Shown: piece by piece, positions 14,055 through 20,786 of the stretch
Position numbering within the stretch: the first letter of the stretch is position 1
Layout of the letters: each line of letters begins with the position of its first letter
Source of the DNA: Candidatus Aminicenantota bacterium
GTDB taxonomy: Bacteria; Acidobacteriota; Aminicenantia; UBA2199
DNA length: 34,280 nt
Direction: 5' to 3'
NCBI GenBank assembly: GCA_011772425.1
Contig: WVZO01000767.1
Coordinates: 700 to 34,979 of the forward strand
Translations under genes and position numbers: made by a program
The notes under the pieces: generated by a model
Told to the model about the DNA's origin: nothing
The model's input: only the letters and a program-made list of their open reading frames with translations
Databases searched by the model: none

Positions 14055-16808
14055 ATGAATTACTTTCGGAGCATGATTAGAACGGCATCTATTATTGCGT
14101 TTGTTCTCCAGGTATGTTTACACCTTCCTTTTTCCCTGTATTCCATGGAATCCATTGATTTCCTCCAGCATAATGTCTGGACCATTGAAGACGGCCTGCC
14201 CATGAATACCATTAATGCTGTTACCCAAACCAACGACGGATATTTGTGGTTGGGAACCGAAGCCGGTCTGGCACGATTTGACGGGGTTAACTTCAGGGTT
14301 TTTAATCATGAAGATACGCCCGCCTTCTCCAGTAATGTTGTTAGTTTCTTAATGGTAGATGGCAAAGGGATACTCTGGATTGCCACCCGCATGGGCGGGG
14401 TTGTCCGCCGGTACGAGAATGGTACATTTGATTCCATTACACAAGATTCCGGGCTTTTGAACAATGATGTCTGGTGCATCATGGAATCCGTTGACGAATC
14501 CATCTGGATCGGGACCTGGACCGGGCTCAACCGCATCGTTAAAGGAAAAATAACAGAGGTCCCGCTTCCGGGAGACTTACCCAGCCGCGCGGTTTCAAGT
14601 CTCCTGGAGTGCCGAAACGGATGCATCTGGGCAGGGACAAGGGGGGGCGGCCTGGTCTGGATCAAAAAAAGCGGCGCTGCTTTTGAGTCGGAATTTATCG
14701 GCCTGGAAGGGATGCATATAACCACCTTGTTCGAAGATCGAAAAGGCGCCATATGGATTGGAACCGTTGAAAACGGATTGTTCAAATCCTGGAAAGACAA
14801 TCAAATCTCCTTTACCACCAAAGATGGACTGTCTACCAATCATATTCGCTGTCTCTATGAAGACCGGTTCGGAAACTTGTGGATAGGCACCGAGGGAGGG
14901 GGAATCAATATCTTAACTTCATCAGTCGAAGGCAATCGTATTTATGTATATCGCAACCAGGAAGAATTTACCAGCAGTGGTGTTTTAGGTTTTTACGAAG
15001 ATCGAGAAGGCACATTGTGGATATGTACGGACGGCCGCGGATTGAACAGCCTGAGAGAAACCAAAATTACCACGTACTCCACGAAAAATGGACTTTCTTA
15101 TCCTAATGTTTATGGGATTTTCCAGGACAGTAAAGGCAGGATATGGGTAGGCACCAAAGGTTACGGTGTCAACTATTTTAAGGATAATAGGATTTATACG
15201 TTAACCACAGGGGATGGTTTATCATCCGATTCCGTGGTCTCCATTGCCGAAGACCCATTGGGCAGCCTGTGGTTCGGTACCCTGGGGGGCGGAGTGAACC
15301 AATATAAAAATGGCCGTTTCCAGGTCTTCACCACCCAACACGGCCTGTCTTATAATTTTACCAGGTCTGTTTACGTGGACCCGCAAGGCAATGTGCTGGT
15401 AGGGACCACCAACGGCGGTATTCATCAATTCTTAAACGGCCGGTTTATCTTAATTGCAGATATTAAATTCAGGGTAAATGTACTATTCAGAGATTCCAGG
15501 GAATACCTCTGGGCAGGGACCCTGGGCAGCGGGGCATGCCGAATGAAAGATGGAAAAATCGAAGTCCTTAACACCCGGAAAGGACTCTCCGATAATATTG
15601 TCACCTGTTTTCACCAGGACAGGGAGGGTACCTTATGGATCGGTACGATTAAAGGACTCAACCGTTTCAAAAATGGCAGATTTTCCGGGTTATTCAAAAA
15701 ACACGGGCTGCCGGATGATGTGGTTTATTGTATCCTTGAGGACCATAAACGGGACTTCTGGATCAGTTCCAACCGGGGAATTTATCGTTTATCCCGGAAA
15801 GAAGTGGATGCATTTTTTGCCGGAAAGATTCAAAAAGTAACGCCCATCGTGTTTGGAAAGGAATCGGGCATGCGCAGTGTCGAATGCAATGGCGGCAATC
15901 AACCGCCCGGTTGGAAGAGCCGTGACGGCAAGCTCTGGTTTCCCACCACCAATGGAGTCTCTGTCATCGACCCCAAAAACATGGGCATGAATAAACTCCC
16001 ACCTCCCATTGTCATCGAAAAAATTACCTTCGACGGGACATCTCATCATGCCCGGGAAATGGTAATCATACCCCCGGGAAAGAATAACCTGGGAATTCAC
16101 TACACTGCACTCAGTTTTATCGTTCCTAAAAAAATCCTTTTTAAATATCAAATGGAAGGGTATGATAAAAAATGGATCGATGCCGGTACCAATCGCACGG
16201 TTTATTACACTGATCTCCCCCCGGGAAAGTACCGTTTCCAGGTCACAGCCTGCAACAGCGACGGCGTGTGGAACGATACCGGGGCGTGGGTGGAATTCTA
16301 TCTTAAACCAAAATTCTATCAGACACTTCTCTTTAAAATTTTTATCCTGGCGGCGGTGGTTTTTTTTATTGGCTTCCTATTTTTTTACCTGAAAAAAAGT
16401 ATTCAACGGAGGGCAAAGCAAAAGTCTGCCCGTAAGTCAACCAGTACAAGCCAACGCCCGGAAGAAACACGAGAGTATATTCAAAAACTCCTTTATTTGA
16501 TAGAGGTGGAAAAAATTTACAAAAACCCCGATCTCACCATAAAAACGCTGGCGTCAAAGCTGATCATCAGCTCTCGAACCCTTTCCCAGATCATAAACGA
16601 TCAATTACATACGAACTTTTATGAATTTGTTAATGAATATCGAATCAAGGAAGCCCAAAAACTGCTGATTGATCCCAAAACCAGGGATAAATCTGTTCTC
16701 GATATCTCTTACGAGGTGGGATATAACTCCAAGAGTGCATTTAATCGGGCCTTTAAACACTTTACCCGGATGACTCCATCCGAATACAGGAAAAAGTGCA
16801 GCAAATGA
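14055..16808 (+). CDS. Membrane regulator: double Reg_prop propeller, Y_Y_Y domain, TM, AraC-type HTH
   Basis: 917 residues. After a signal-anchor-like N-terminus come about 14 Reg_prop blades (WLGTEAGL, WIGTWTGL, WIGTEGGG, WVGTKGYG, WFGTLGGG, WAGTLGSG, WIGTIKGL and others) over residues ~35-660, enough for two seven-bladed propellers. A Y_Y_Y domain follows (about 702-752), then one transmembrane helix (about 756-780) and an AraC/XylS HTH pair (about 810-917). It resembles the hybrid two-component systems of Bacteroidota but has no histidine kinase or receiver, so the periplasmic propeller would couple directly to a cytoplasmic DNA-binding domain. The ATG at 14055 has GAGG only 1 base away; the ATG at 14073 is an alternative. 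Confidence 0.9.
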   Translation: MNYFRSMIRTASIIAFVLQVCLHLPFSLYSMESIDFLQHNVWTIEDGLPMNTINAVTQTNDGYLWLGTEAGLARFDGVNFRVFNHEDTPAFSSNVVSFLMVDGKGILWIATRMGGVVRRYENGTFDSITQDSGLLNNDVWCIMESVDESIWIGTWTGLNRIVKGKITEVPLPGDLPSRAVSSLLECRNGCIWAGTRGGGLVWIKKSGAAFESEFIGLEGMHITTLFEDRKGAIWIGTVENGLFKSWKDNQISFTTKDGLSTNHIRCLYEDRFGNLWIGTEGGGINILTSSVEGNRIYVYRNQEEFTSSGVLGFYEDREGTLWICTDGRGLNSLRETKITTYSTKNGLSYPNVYGIFQDSKGRIWVGTKGYGVNYFKDNRIYTLTTGDGLSSDSVVSIAEDPLGSLWFGTLGGGVNQYKNGRFQVFTTQHGLSYNFTRSVYVDPQGNVLVGTTNGGIHQFLNGRFILIADIKFRVNVLFRDSREYLWAGTLGSGACRMKDGKIEVLNTRKGLSDNIVTCFHQDREGTLWIGTIKGLNRFKNGRFSGLFKKHGLPDDVVYCILEDHKRDFWISSNRGIYRLSRKEVDAFFAGKIQKVTPIVFGKESGMRSVECNGGNQPPGWKSRDGKLWFPTTNGVSVIDPKNMGMNKLPPPIVIEKITFDGTSHHAREMVIIPPGKNNLGIHYTALSFIVPKKILFKYQMEGYDKKWIDAGTNRTVYYTDLPPGKYRFQVTACNSDGVWNDTGAWVEFYLKPKFYQTLLFKIFILAAVVFFIGFLFFYLKKSIQRRAKQKSARKSTSTSQRPEETREYIQKLLYLIEVEKIYKNPDLTIKTLASKLIISSRTLSQIINDQLHTNFYEFVNEYRIKEAQKLLIDPKTRDKSVLDISYEVGYNSKSAFNRAFKHFTRMTPSEYRKKCSK

Positions 16809-16810
16809 TG

Positions 16811-16931
16811 AACTTGGTTCGCTTCGCTCACAATTGATTGGGGTGATGGGGTATTGGAATAATGCGGGAATGGGAAGGCGTCCTGCGGACCATATTTTAA
16901 ACGCCTGCGGCGATTCGTGGTAAGGGGGTAA
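16811..16931 (+). repeat. REP-like interspersed repeat, copy A
   Basis: It starts just after the regulator stop. It shares the string ggtgatggggtattggaat and the core from 16877 with copies at 17916-18059 and (core only) 19403-19450. The core has two mini-hairpins with the same TGC loop: GTCC-TGC-GGAC and CGCC-TGC-GGCG, separated by an AT-rich spacer. Confidence 0.8.
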
Positions 16932-16955
16932 AAATTTCTTTGCCCGGCGACTTTT

Positions 16956-17471
16956 TCAATCTATTTCATCCCCAGGAACCGGGTGAGGTCGATCATTATT
17001 ATCGTCCTGGTGGTCCTTATCTCCCTGATCCTCCTGGCCATCCTTATCAATTAATCCTTTCATTCTCAGGGAATTTAATAACTGTGCTGGGGAATACACA
17101 TTTATTGTCGCCTTCTTGAAATCTTTTACATTCCTGGTGACAATAGCATCCGCATTAATACATTTGGCTGACTCATGAATAATAGCATCTTCAAAATCTT
17201 TAAAACCCAACTTCAATGCATCAACAATCACAGTTTTATTGACTGGGGCAATGCCAAAAATTTCGGTCAACAATTCGATTTCTTTCTCTGCCTTTTTCCT
17301 GCTAAAAGTTTTCTGTGCGATGTAATAGATTGTTGCAATTGAGTTGGCACTTAAAAACCCATTTATTTCGACCGATTCAACATGATTTACCAGGGCTACG
17401 GACTCTTGAAGAAAATCCCCTCTTTCTAATAGCACATCTAGAATAACATTAGTATCAAATAAAATATTCAA
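16956..17471 (-). CDS. PIN-domain protein with unusual acidic tail
   Basis: 171 residues. PIN residues are visible at Asp6 (ILFDTNVILD), Asp95 (FEDAIIHESA) and Asp117 within VTRNVKDF. The position of the usual second acidic residue is SANSIATIYY, without a clear glutamate. The core ends near residue 143; the last ~28 residues (D/Q/H/N-rich) are encoded by a G-A-C-C-A-G-type low-complexity stretch and look acquired. It overlaps the upstream antitoxin-like gene by 4 bases. Expected role: RNase toxin of a type II system, with activity less certain because of the missing acidic residue. Confidence 0.75.
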   Translation of the reverse strand: MNILFDTNVILDVLLERGDFLQESVALVNHVESVEINGFLSANSIATIYYIAQKTFSRKKAEKEIELLTEIFGIAPVNKTVIVDALKLGFKDFEDAIIHESAKCINADAIVTRNVKDFKKATINVYSPAQLLNSLRMKGLIDKDGQEDQGDKDHQDDNNDRPHPVPGDEID

Positions 17472-17713
17472 AGATACTTCCTTATCAAATGCTCCTTGTA
17501 ATCATCTTCAGTCAGACTTGCCCCTTTTAAAGACCCTACCAGTTTTGACGTAATAGGACCAAGGGACACATTTTTTTTGCTGATCCTTTTGGAACTTATG
17601 ATGGAAAAAAACTCAGCCACAATTTGAGATAACGATTTATGTTGACTTTTTGCATATTCTCTGGCACTTTTTATCAGTTTTTCTTCAAGTCTTAATGTCA
17701 ATTTAGCTTGCAT
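17468..17713 (-). CDS. Ribbon-helix-helix-type antitoxin
   Basis: 81 residues beginning MQAKLTLRLEEKLIKSAREY, which fits an RHH N-terminal strand and helices (AKSQHKSLSQIVAEFFSII). The C-terminal part (GSLKGASLTEDDYKEHLIRKYL) resembles the toxin-binding end of DUF6364-like antitoxins. AAGGAGG precedes the ATG. It is the first gene of the pair and coupled to the PIN gene. Confidence 0.75.
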   Translation of the reverse strand: MQAKLTLRLEEKLIKSAREYAKSQHKSLSQIVAEFFSIISSKRISKKNVSLGPITSKLVGSLKGASLTEDDYKEHLIRKYL

Positions 17714-17729
17714 TTGGAAAGCCTCCTTC

Positions 17730-17774
17730 TTAGTTTACATAAAACAGTTCTTCCAATTTTTCTAACGTTGTCAT
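17730..17774 (-). CDS. Possible 14-residue leader peptide
   Basis: An ATG preceded by GTGAGG opens a frame of 14 residues (MTTLEKLEELFYVN) that stops 16 bases before the antitoxin start. The downstream ribosome site AAGGAGG follows the stop at once. It may be a leader peptide, a degraded gene start or chance. Confidence 0.25.
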   Translation of the reverse strand: MTTLEKLEELFYVN

Positions 17775-17791
17775 TCGCTTACCTCACTTAA

Positions 17792-17820
17792 ATATTACTC
17801 AAAAACCCTCATTTTGTCAA
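17792..17820 (-). promoter_or_regulatory. Sigma-70-type promoter of the PIN/antitoxin pair
   Basis: Minus strand TTGACA (17820-17815), spacer 17, TAATAT (17797-17792). The predicted leader of about 72 nt contains the 14-codon ORF. Confidence 0.75.
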
Positions 17821-17915
17821 CTTCATGTTTCTTTCATAATTATAAAAGTTCGAGAAAAAAAGGAGAAAAAAAGAGACAGTCAAGAAGGTCCTTTTAAGCC
17901 GATGCACCAATACAG

Positions 17916-18059
17916 AACTTAGTTCGCTGCGCTCACCTGTGCGTGTCCCGTGTCCTAAGGAGCACACAGACAGGGGGTGATGGGGTATTGGAATAATGCG
18001 GGAATGGGAAGGCGTCCTTCGGACAATATTTTAAACACCTGCGGCGATTAGGGGTAAAG
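17916..18059 (+). repeat. REP-like interspersed repeat, copy B
   Basis: Same order as copy A: ttcgct-cgctcac, ggtgatggggtattggaat, ggaatgggaaggcgtcc. Here the first mini-hairpin has a TTC loop (GTCC-TTC-GGAC, a C-UUCG-G tetraloop in RNA) and the second has lost one pair (CACC). An extra segment with 'gtgtcccgtgtcc' and 'cacacagacag' is inserted. Confidence 0.8.
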
Positions 18060-18066
18060 TAAATAT

Positions 18067-18115
18067 GGGGTCAGGTACTTTATACAGTGGTATATGCATA
18101 AAATACCTGACTCCC
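18067..18115. repeat. Hairpin of the 'ggggtcaggtactttat' type
   Basis: The left arm 18067-18083 (GGGGTCAGGTACTTTAT) pairs with 18098-18115 with one mismatch and one bulge. Single arms recur at 11403 (ggtgccaggtactttatt) and 18375 (ggtgccaggtaatttatt). The form resembles REP sequences moved by RAYT transposases; no such transposase is in the window. Confidence 0.6.
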
Positions 18116-18120
18116 ACTCT

Positions 18121-18309
18121 TTCAAAATTGTAAAAAACTATTACAAAGATGAAGCTCCGGATTACAATCTTGAAGTAATTTACTTCAAACTTGAAGCAAA
18201 AAGCTTCAAAATTGTTCAAAATTACTTCAAAAGTGTAGTCCGGAACCACAATTTTGAAGTAATTTATAACAAAGATGAAGCAAAAAACTGCAAAGTTGTC
18301 CAGGAATTG
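18121..18309. repeat. 21-bp tandem array 2 (9 units)
   Basis: Nine contiguous 21-bp units around TTCAAA-nTTGAAG. Adjacent units form dyads (TTGAAGTAATTTACTTCAA and TTGAAGC-aaaaa-GCTTCAA). Frames stay open on both strands across it. Sequence is unrelated to arrays 1 and 3, but the period is the same. It fills much of the 690-bp gap between the PIN/antitoxin promoter and the next gene, where no gene is convincing. Confidence 0.88.
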
Positions 18310-18407
18310 TGGAACAATCAAAAAAGAATCCATATCCAGAGACCATGAACCATCACGGATTTCCCCATAGATATGGTGCCAGGTAATTTATTTGACATCT
18401 TTTAAGG

Positions 18408-18436
18408 TTGACAATAAAGGACAAAAATACTATATT
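18408..18436 (+). promoter_or_regulatory. Sigma-70-type promoter of the unknown two-gene module
   Basis: TTGACA (18408-18413), spacer 17, TATATT (18431-18436). Because this TTG is part of the -35 box, a longer reading frame starting there is not real coding. Confidence 0.75.
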
Positions 18437-18452
18437 TAACCTGGTGAAAAAA

Positions 18453-18914
18453 ATGACCACAGTTGAAATTAAATCATTATTGCATGAGAGCATTGAGAAC
18501 ATAAACGACAAAGCGCTCTTACTCTCAATTAAAGATTTAATGACAAAAAAGGGGAAAAAATTTGATCCTGTGGTTAAACAATTAAAAGGTTGGATTCATT
18601 CGCTTGAATTACCCCAAAGATGGAGAACTGACGGAATTGCCCCGCCCAGTTATGATTGTAAAAAATTAGCCGGCAAGGTTGCTGAGACTCTATATAAAGA
18701 CTTCTCAATCATTCCCATACGAATAGCTGTCAGTATTGAAGAAGGCATCTATCTGAAGTATAAAAATTTTGACAATAATAAAGTACTGGAAATTGAAGTT
18801 TATAATGATAACCTGGATATTGCGGCTATTTTGACAAAGAATAACCAGGTAATAAAATCCGCCGATATTGAAAAAGAGAATTTTTTTGAAATGGTAAAAC
18901 TTTTTAATGAATAA
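18453..18914 (+). CDS. Conserved-looking protein of unknown function, first gene of a pair
   Basis: 153 residues from the ATG at 18453; a GTG at 18444, almost exactly at the predicted transcript start, is an alternative. An N-terminal helical part (LLHESIENINDKALLLSIKDLM) looks like a short antitoxin-type dimerisation helix. The C-terminal part (GIAPPSYDCKKLAGKVAETL, RIAVSIEEGIYLKY, EIEVYNDNLDIAAIL) resembles, from memory, a small alpha/beta domain found in many bacteria beside a second small gene. I know of no assigned function. It overlaps the next gene by 8 bases, so the two are co-translated. Confidence 0.65.
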   Translation: MTTVEIKSLLHESIENINDKALLLSIKDLMTKKGKKFDPVVKQLKGWIHSLELPQRWRTDGIAPPSYDCKKLAGKVAETLYKDFSIIPIRIAVSIEEGIYLKYKNFDNNKVLEIEVYNDNLDIAAILTKNNQVIKSADIEKENFFEMVKLFNE

Positions 18915-19380
18915 TGAATTCCCGGAAGCCCTCAAAATAAACAAAAGAAAGAAATTGTCTACCCGTGAATTTAAGGCTGATGATAAATTATATCATGCTT
19001 TCAGCAGAGAAGATTTAAGTGAAGATGGTGTCATAGAGGTTAACAGTATTCGATTCCCGGATTTTTCATGCAATTGGGGGAGATTTTCCCAACCCGGGCA
19101 CGTCAGGTTCAGAAAGAATGGAAATATGACGGATGGGTGCTATTCCTTTACGGTTCTAACATCAAGATATAAAGGAATAGCAACCCCTGTTCACGATCCG
19201 GTTGATGATGAGTTTTTCCCCAATTATTCACATGTAGAAGTGAGAGAATTGTATGAGGGTGAAGATGTTTTGTTTGAGCCGCCAAAGAATAGAAAGAAAA
19301 AAAAATCCTCTAAAAGCAGAAGGTTGGAATACAGAAAAAATCTTTTAAACAATATTGCAATTGAATTAGAATTAATTTAA
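18907..19380 (+). CDS. Unknown protein, second gene of the pair
   Basis: 157 residues. The visible pattern is DKLYHAFSREDL, IRFPDFSCNWGRF, GCYSFTVLTSRYKG, and NYSHVEVRELYEG, then a basic K/R-rich tail. The run of conserved-looking aromatic and Ser/Asn residues (F-P-D-F-S-C-N-W-G-R-F) suggests an enzyme-like fold, but no known catalytic motif is certain. With the upstream gene it forms a compact two-gene unit with one promoter between direct repeat copies, the organisation of a toxin-antitoxin or accessory cassette. That reading is inference. Confidence 0.65.
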   Translation: MNNEFPEALKINKRKKLSTREFKADDKLYHAFSREDLSEDGVIEVNSIRFPDFSCNWGRFSQPGHVRFRKNGNMTDGCYSFTVLTSRYKGIATPVHDPVDDEFFPNYSHVEVRELYEGEDVLFEPPKNRKKKKSSKSRRLEYRKNLLNNIAIELELI

Positions 19381-19402
19381 ATGTATCGGAAATTCTAAAA
19401 AA

Positions 19403-19450
19403 GGCGTCCTGCGGACAATATTTTAAACGCCTGCGGCGATTAGGGGTAAA
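19403..19450 (+). repeat. REP-like repeat, copy C (core only)
   Basis: ggcgtcctgcggacaatatt and cgcctgcggcgattagggg match the cores of copies A and B. It lies 22 bases after the stop of the unknown pair. Confidence 0.8.
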
Positions 19451-19460
19451 GGGTAAGGCA

Positions 19461-19650
19461 GGGCGATGTCAAAGTCGCCCTAAATTCGAAGCACGAAGCA
19501 CGAAATCCGAAACAAATCCAAAATTCAAATGTTCAAAATCCAAAACAAAAGCGGTATGGTACGATGCTTTCGGGTTCTTTTCGTTTTGGTCATTTGAATT
19601 TTGATCATTCGAATTTGTTTCGAATTTCGATATTCGAATTTCGGATTTAT
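19461..19650. repeat. Short hairpin plus ~70-nt imperfect inverted repeat of 'cgaaat/caaaat' units
   Basis: GGGCGA (19461-19466) pairs with TCGCCC (19475-19480). Then an A/C/G-rich arm (19481-19552) pairs imperfectly with 19577-19650, leaving a loop of about 24 nt. Each arm is made of short units such as cgaaatccgaa and caaaattcaaatg. No gene is seen between 19381 and 19928. Confidence 0.7.
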
Positions 19651-19852
19651 TATTCTCATCCGTCAATTCAGCATTGACGCGACAATACTTGTCAACTGCC
19701 TATTGTCTTCTCCTAACCCTGCGACATTTTTTGCGCCTGCAACAAAAGTTGCTGGTTTTTGTCGCCTTTTGTCTCAACCCCAGGCTGGTCTTTTTTTGTC
19801 AAAAACCGTAAAAACCTTTACAGAAGTTTTTTCCCAGGTTTAGCATGTTTTT

Positions 19853-19868
19853 TGGCAAGAATTTTGCA
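19853..19868 (+). promoter_or_regulatory. Sigma-54-type (-24/-12) promoter
   Basis: TGGCAAGAATTTTGCA matches the consensus TGGCACG-N4-TTGCW in spacing and at every position but one. It lies 61 bases before the CheW-fragment ORF and points at it. Sigma-54 promoters need an enhancer-binding activator; none is encoded in the window. Confidence 0.55.
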
Positions 19869-19928
19869 TAGAAGTTTAATGTTGAGAGAAAAAAACAACT
19901 ATGAAAAAATAGAAGATGAGACGGCAGG

Positions 19929-20705
19929 ATGCGTAAGAAATTAAAACTTCATCATGACGGTTTACATCAGCACATTTTAATGGTGGAAATCGATAACACC
20001 ACGGTAGGTCTCCTGGCAGACCGGATCAGCAGCGTGTCACACCTACCCAAAGATATCATAGACACCACTCCGGCGGTCATTTCCTCTTACGGAAAAGAGA
20101 ATAAAGGTATTGCCAAATTGAACACGGGTACACGGATGATATTGTTAGTGGATGAAACGTTAATACGGTCCAGCGGGGAAATGACCGCCATCTCTCAAAT
20201 CCAGGAAGAACAAGCCAAAACCAGCACCGAAACCGAAATTCCCAAATCGGATTTCGCATTTCGAGCTGCGGATTTTATCTGCATTATGCAGGGCGCATGT
20301 GAGAACAGCATGGCCCATGGAAACCTTTTTATCAAAAAAAAAAGACGGACTGGATTCCAGGACGGTCCACCTCTCACCTCCAAATCCCCTCCCTCCACTT
20401 TTGGATTTCCATGGGCACCCCGTATGGGTCGCCCTGCCCACCTCCCTTTATCCCATAAGGGTTTTACATTTCGTGCTGCGGATTTTATTTGCACTAAGCA
20501 GGGCGCATGTGGAAACGGCATGGCCCATGGAAATCTTTTTCTAAAATTAAAATACCGCATAAATTGCCTTTATGCAGCTACATGTTTATCCTCCCCATCT
20601 CTCCCTCTACACTTTAACATTTCCATGGGCGCCCCCCAGGGGTCGCCCTGCCCCCCCTCGCCTGGAGAAATGGAAGAAGAATATCCACACCAGGACAGAA
20701 AGTAA
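19929..20705 (+). pseudogene. CheW-domain fragment fused to repeat-derived sequence
   Basis: 258 codons. Residues ~15-85 (ILMVEIDNTTVGLLADRISS, GIAKLNTGTRMILLVDETLI) correspond to the C-terminal half of a CheW domain; the N-terminal half is absent and was not found upstream in another frame. From about residue 109 the frame runs through a duplicated ~210-bp repeat (FRAADFIC-x-x-QGAC-x-N-x-MAHGNLF twice) and then Pro-rich junk. No good ribosome site precedes the ATG. Most likely a decayed chemotaxis adaptor; a short functional CheW-like protein cannot be excluded. Confidence 0.6.
20255..20674. repeat. Tandem duplication of a ~210-bp element
   Basis: catttcgagctgcgg at 20257 recurs as catttcgtgctgcgg at 20467, exactly 210 bp away and in frame. 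cagggcgcatgtg and catggcccatggaaa recur with it. Each unit ends near a GGGC-CCC...GGG-GCCC hairpin (20414-20435, 20628-20649 region). The middle parts have diverged. Confidence 0.75.
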
Positions 20706-20786
20706 GAGAAATTTAATTATTTAAAATAAATCTTCATGCCTTTATGTCTTCGCGGCTGTAAAAAATTTTAAGAAGTATAGAGAAAA

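Noticed and set aside
18031..18348. Proteins of 84 (plus) and 100 (minus) residues across array 2
   Set aside because: Same reason: repeat-driven open frames on both strands, with no ribosome site or promoter in the right place.
18408..18452. Start of the unknown gene at TTG 18408
   Set aside because: That TTG is the first part of a TTGACA -35 box with a matching TATATT 17 bp on; the coding start must lie downstream.
16811..19450. Composite transposon bounded by insertion sequences
   Set aside because: The boundary repeats are about 50-140 bp and contain no transposase; no target duplications are visible.
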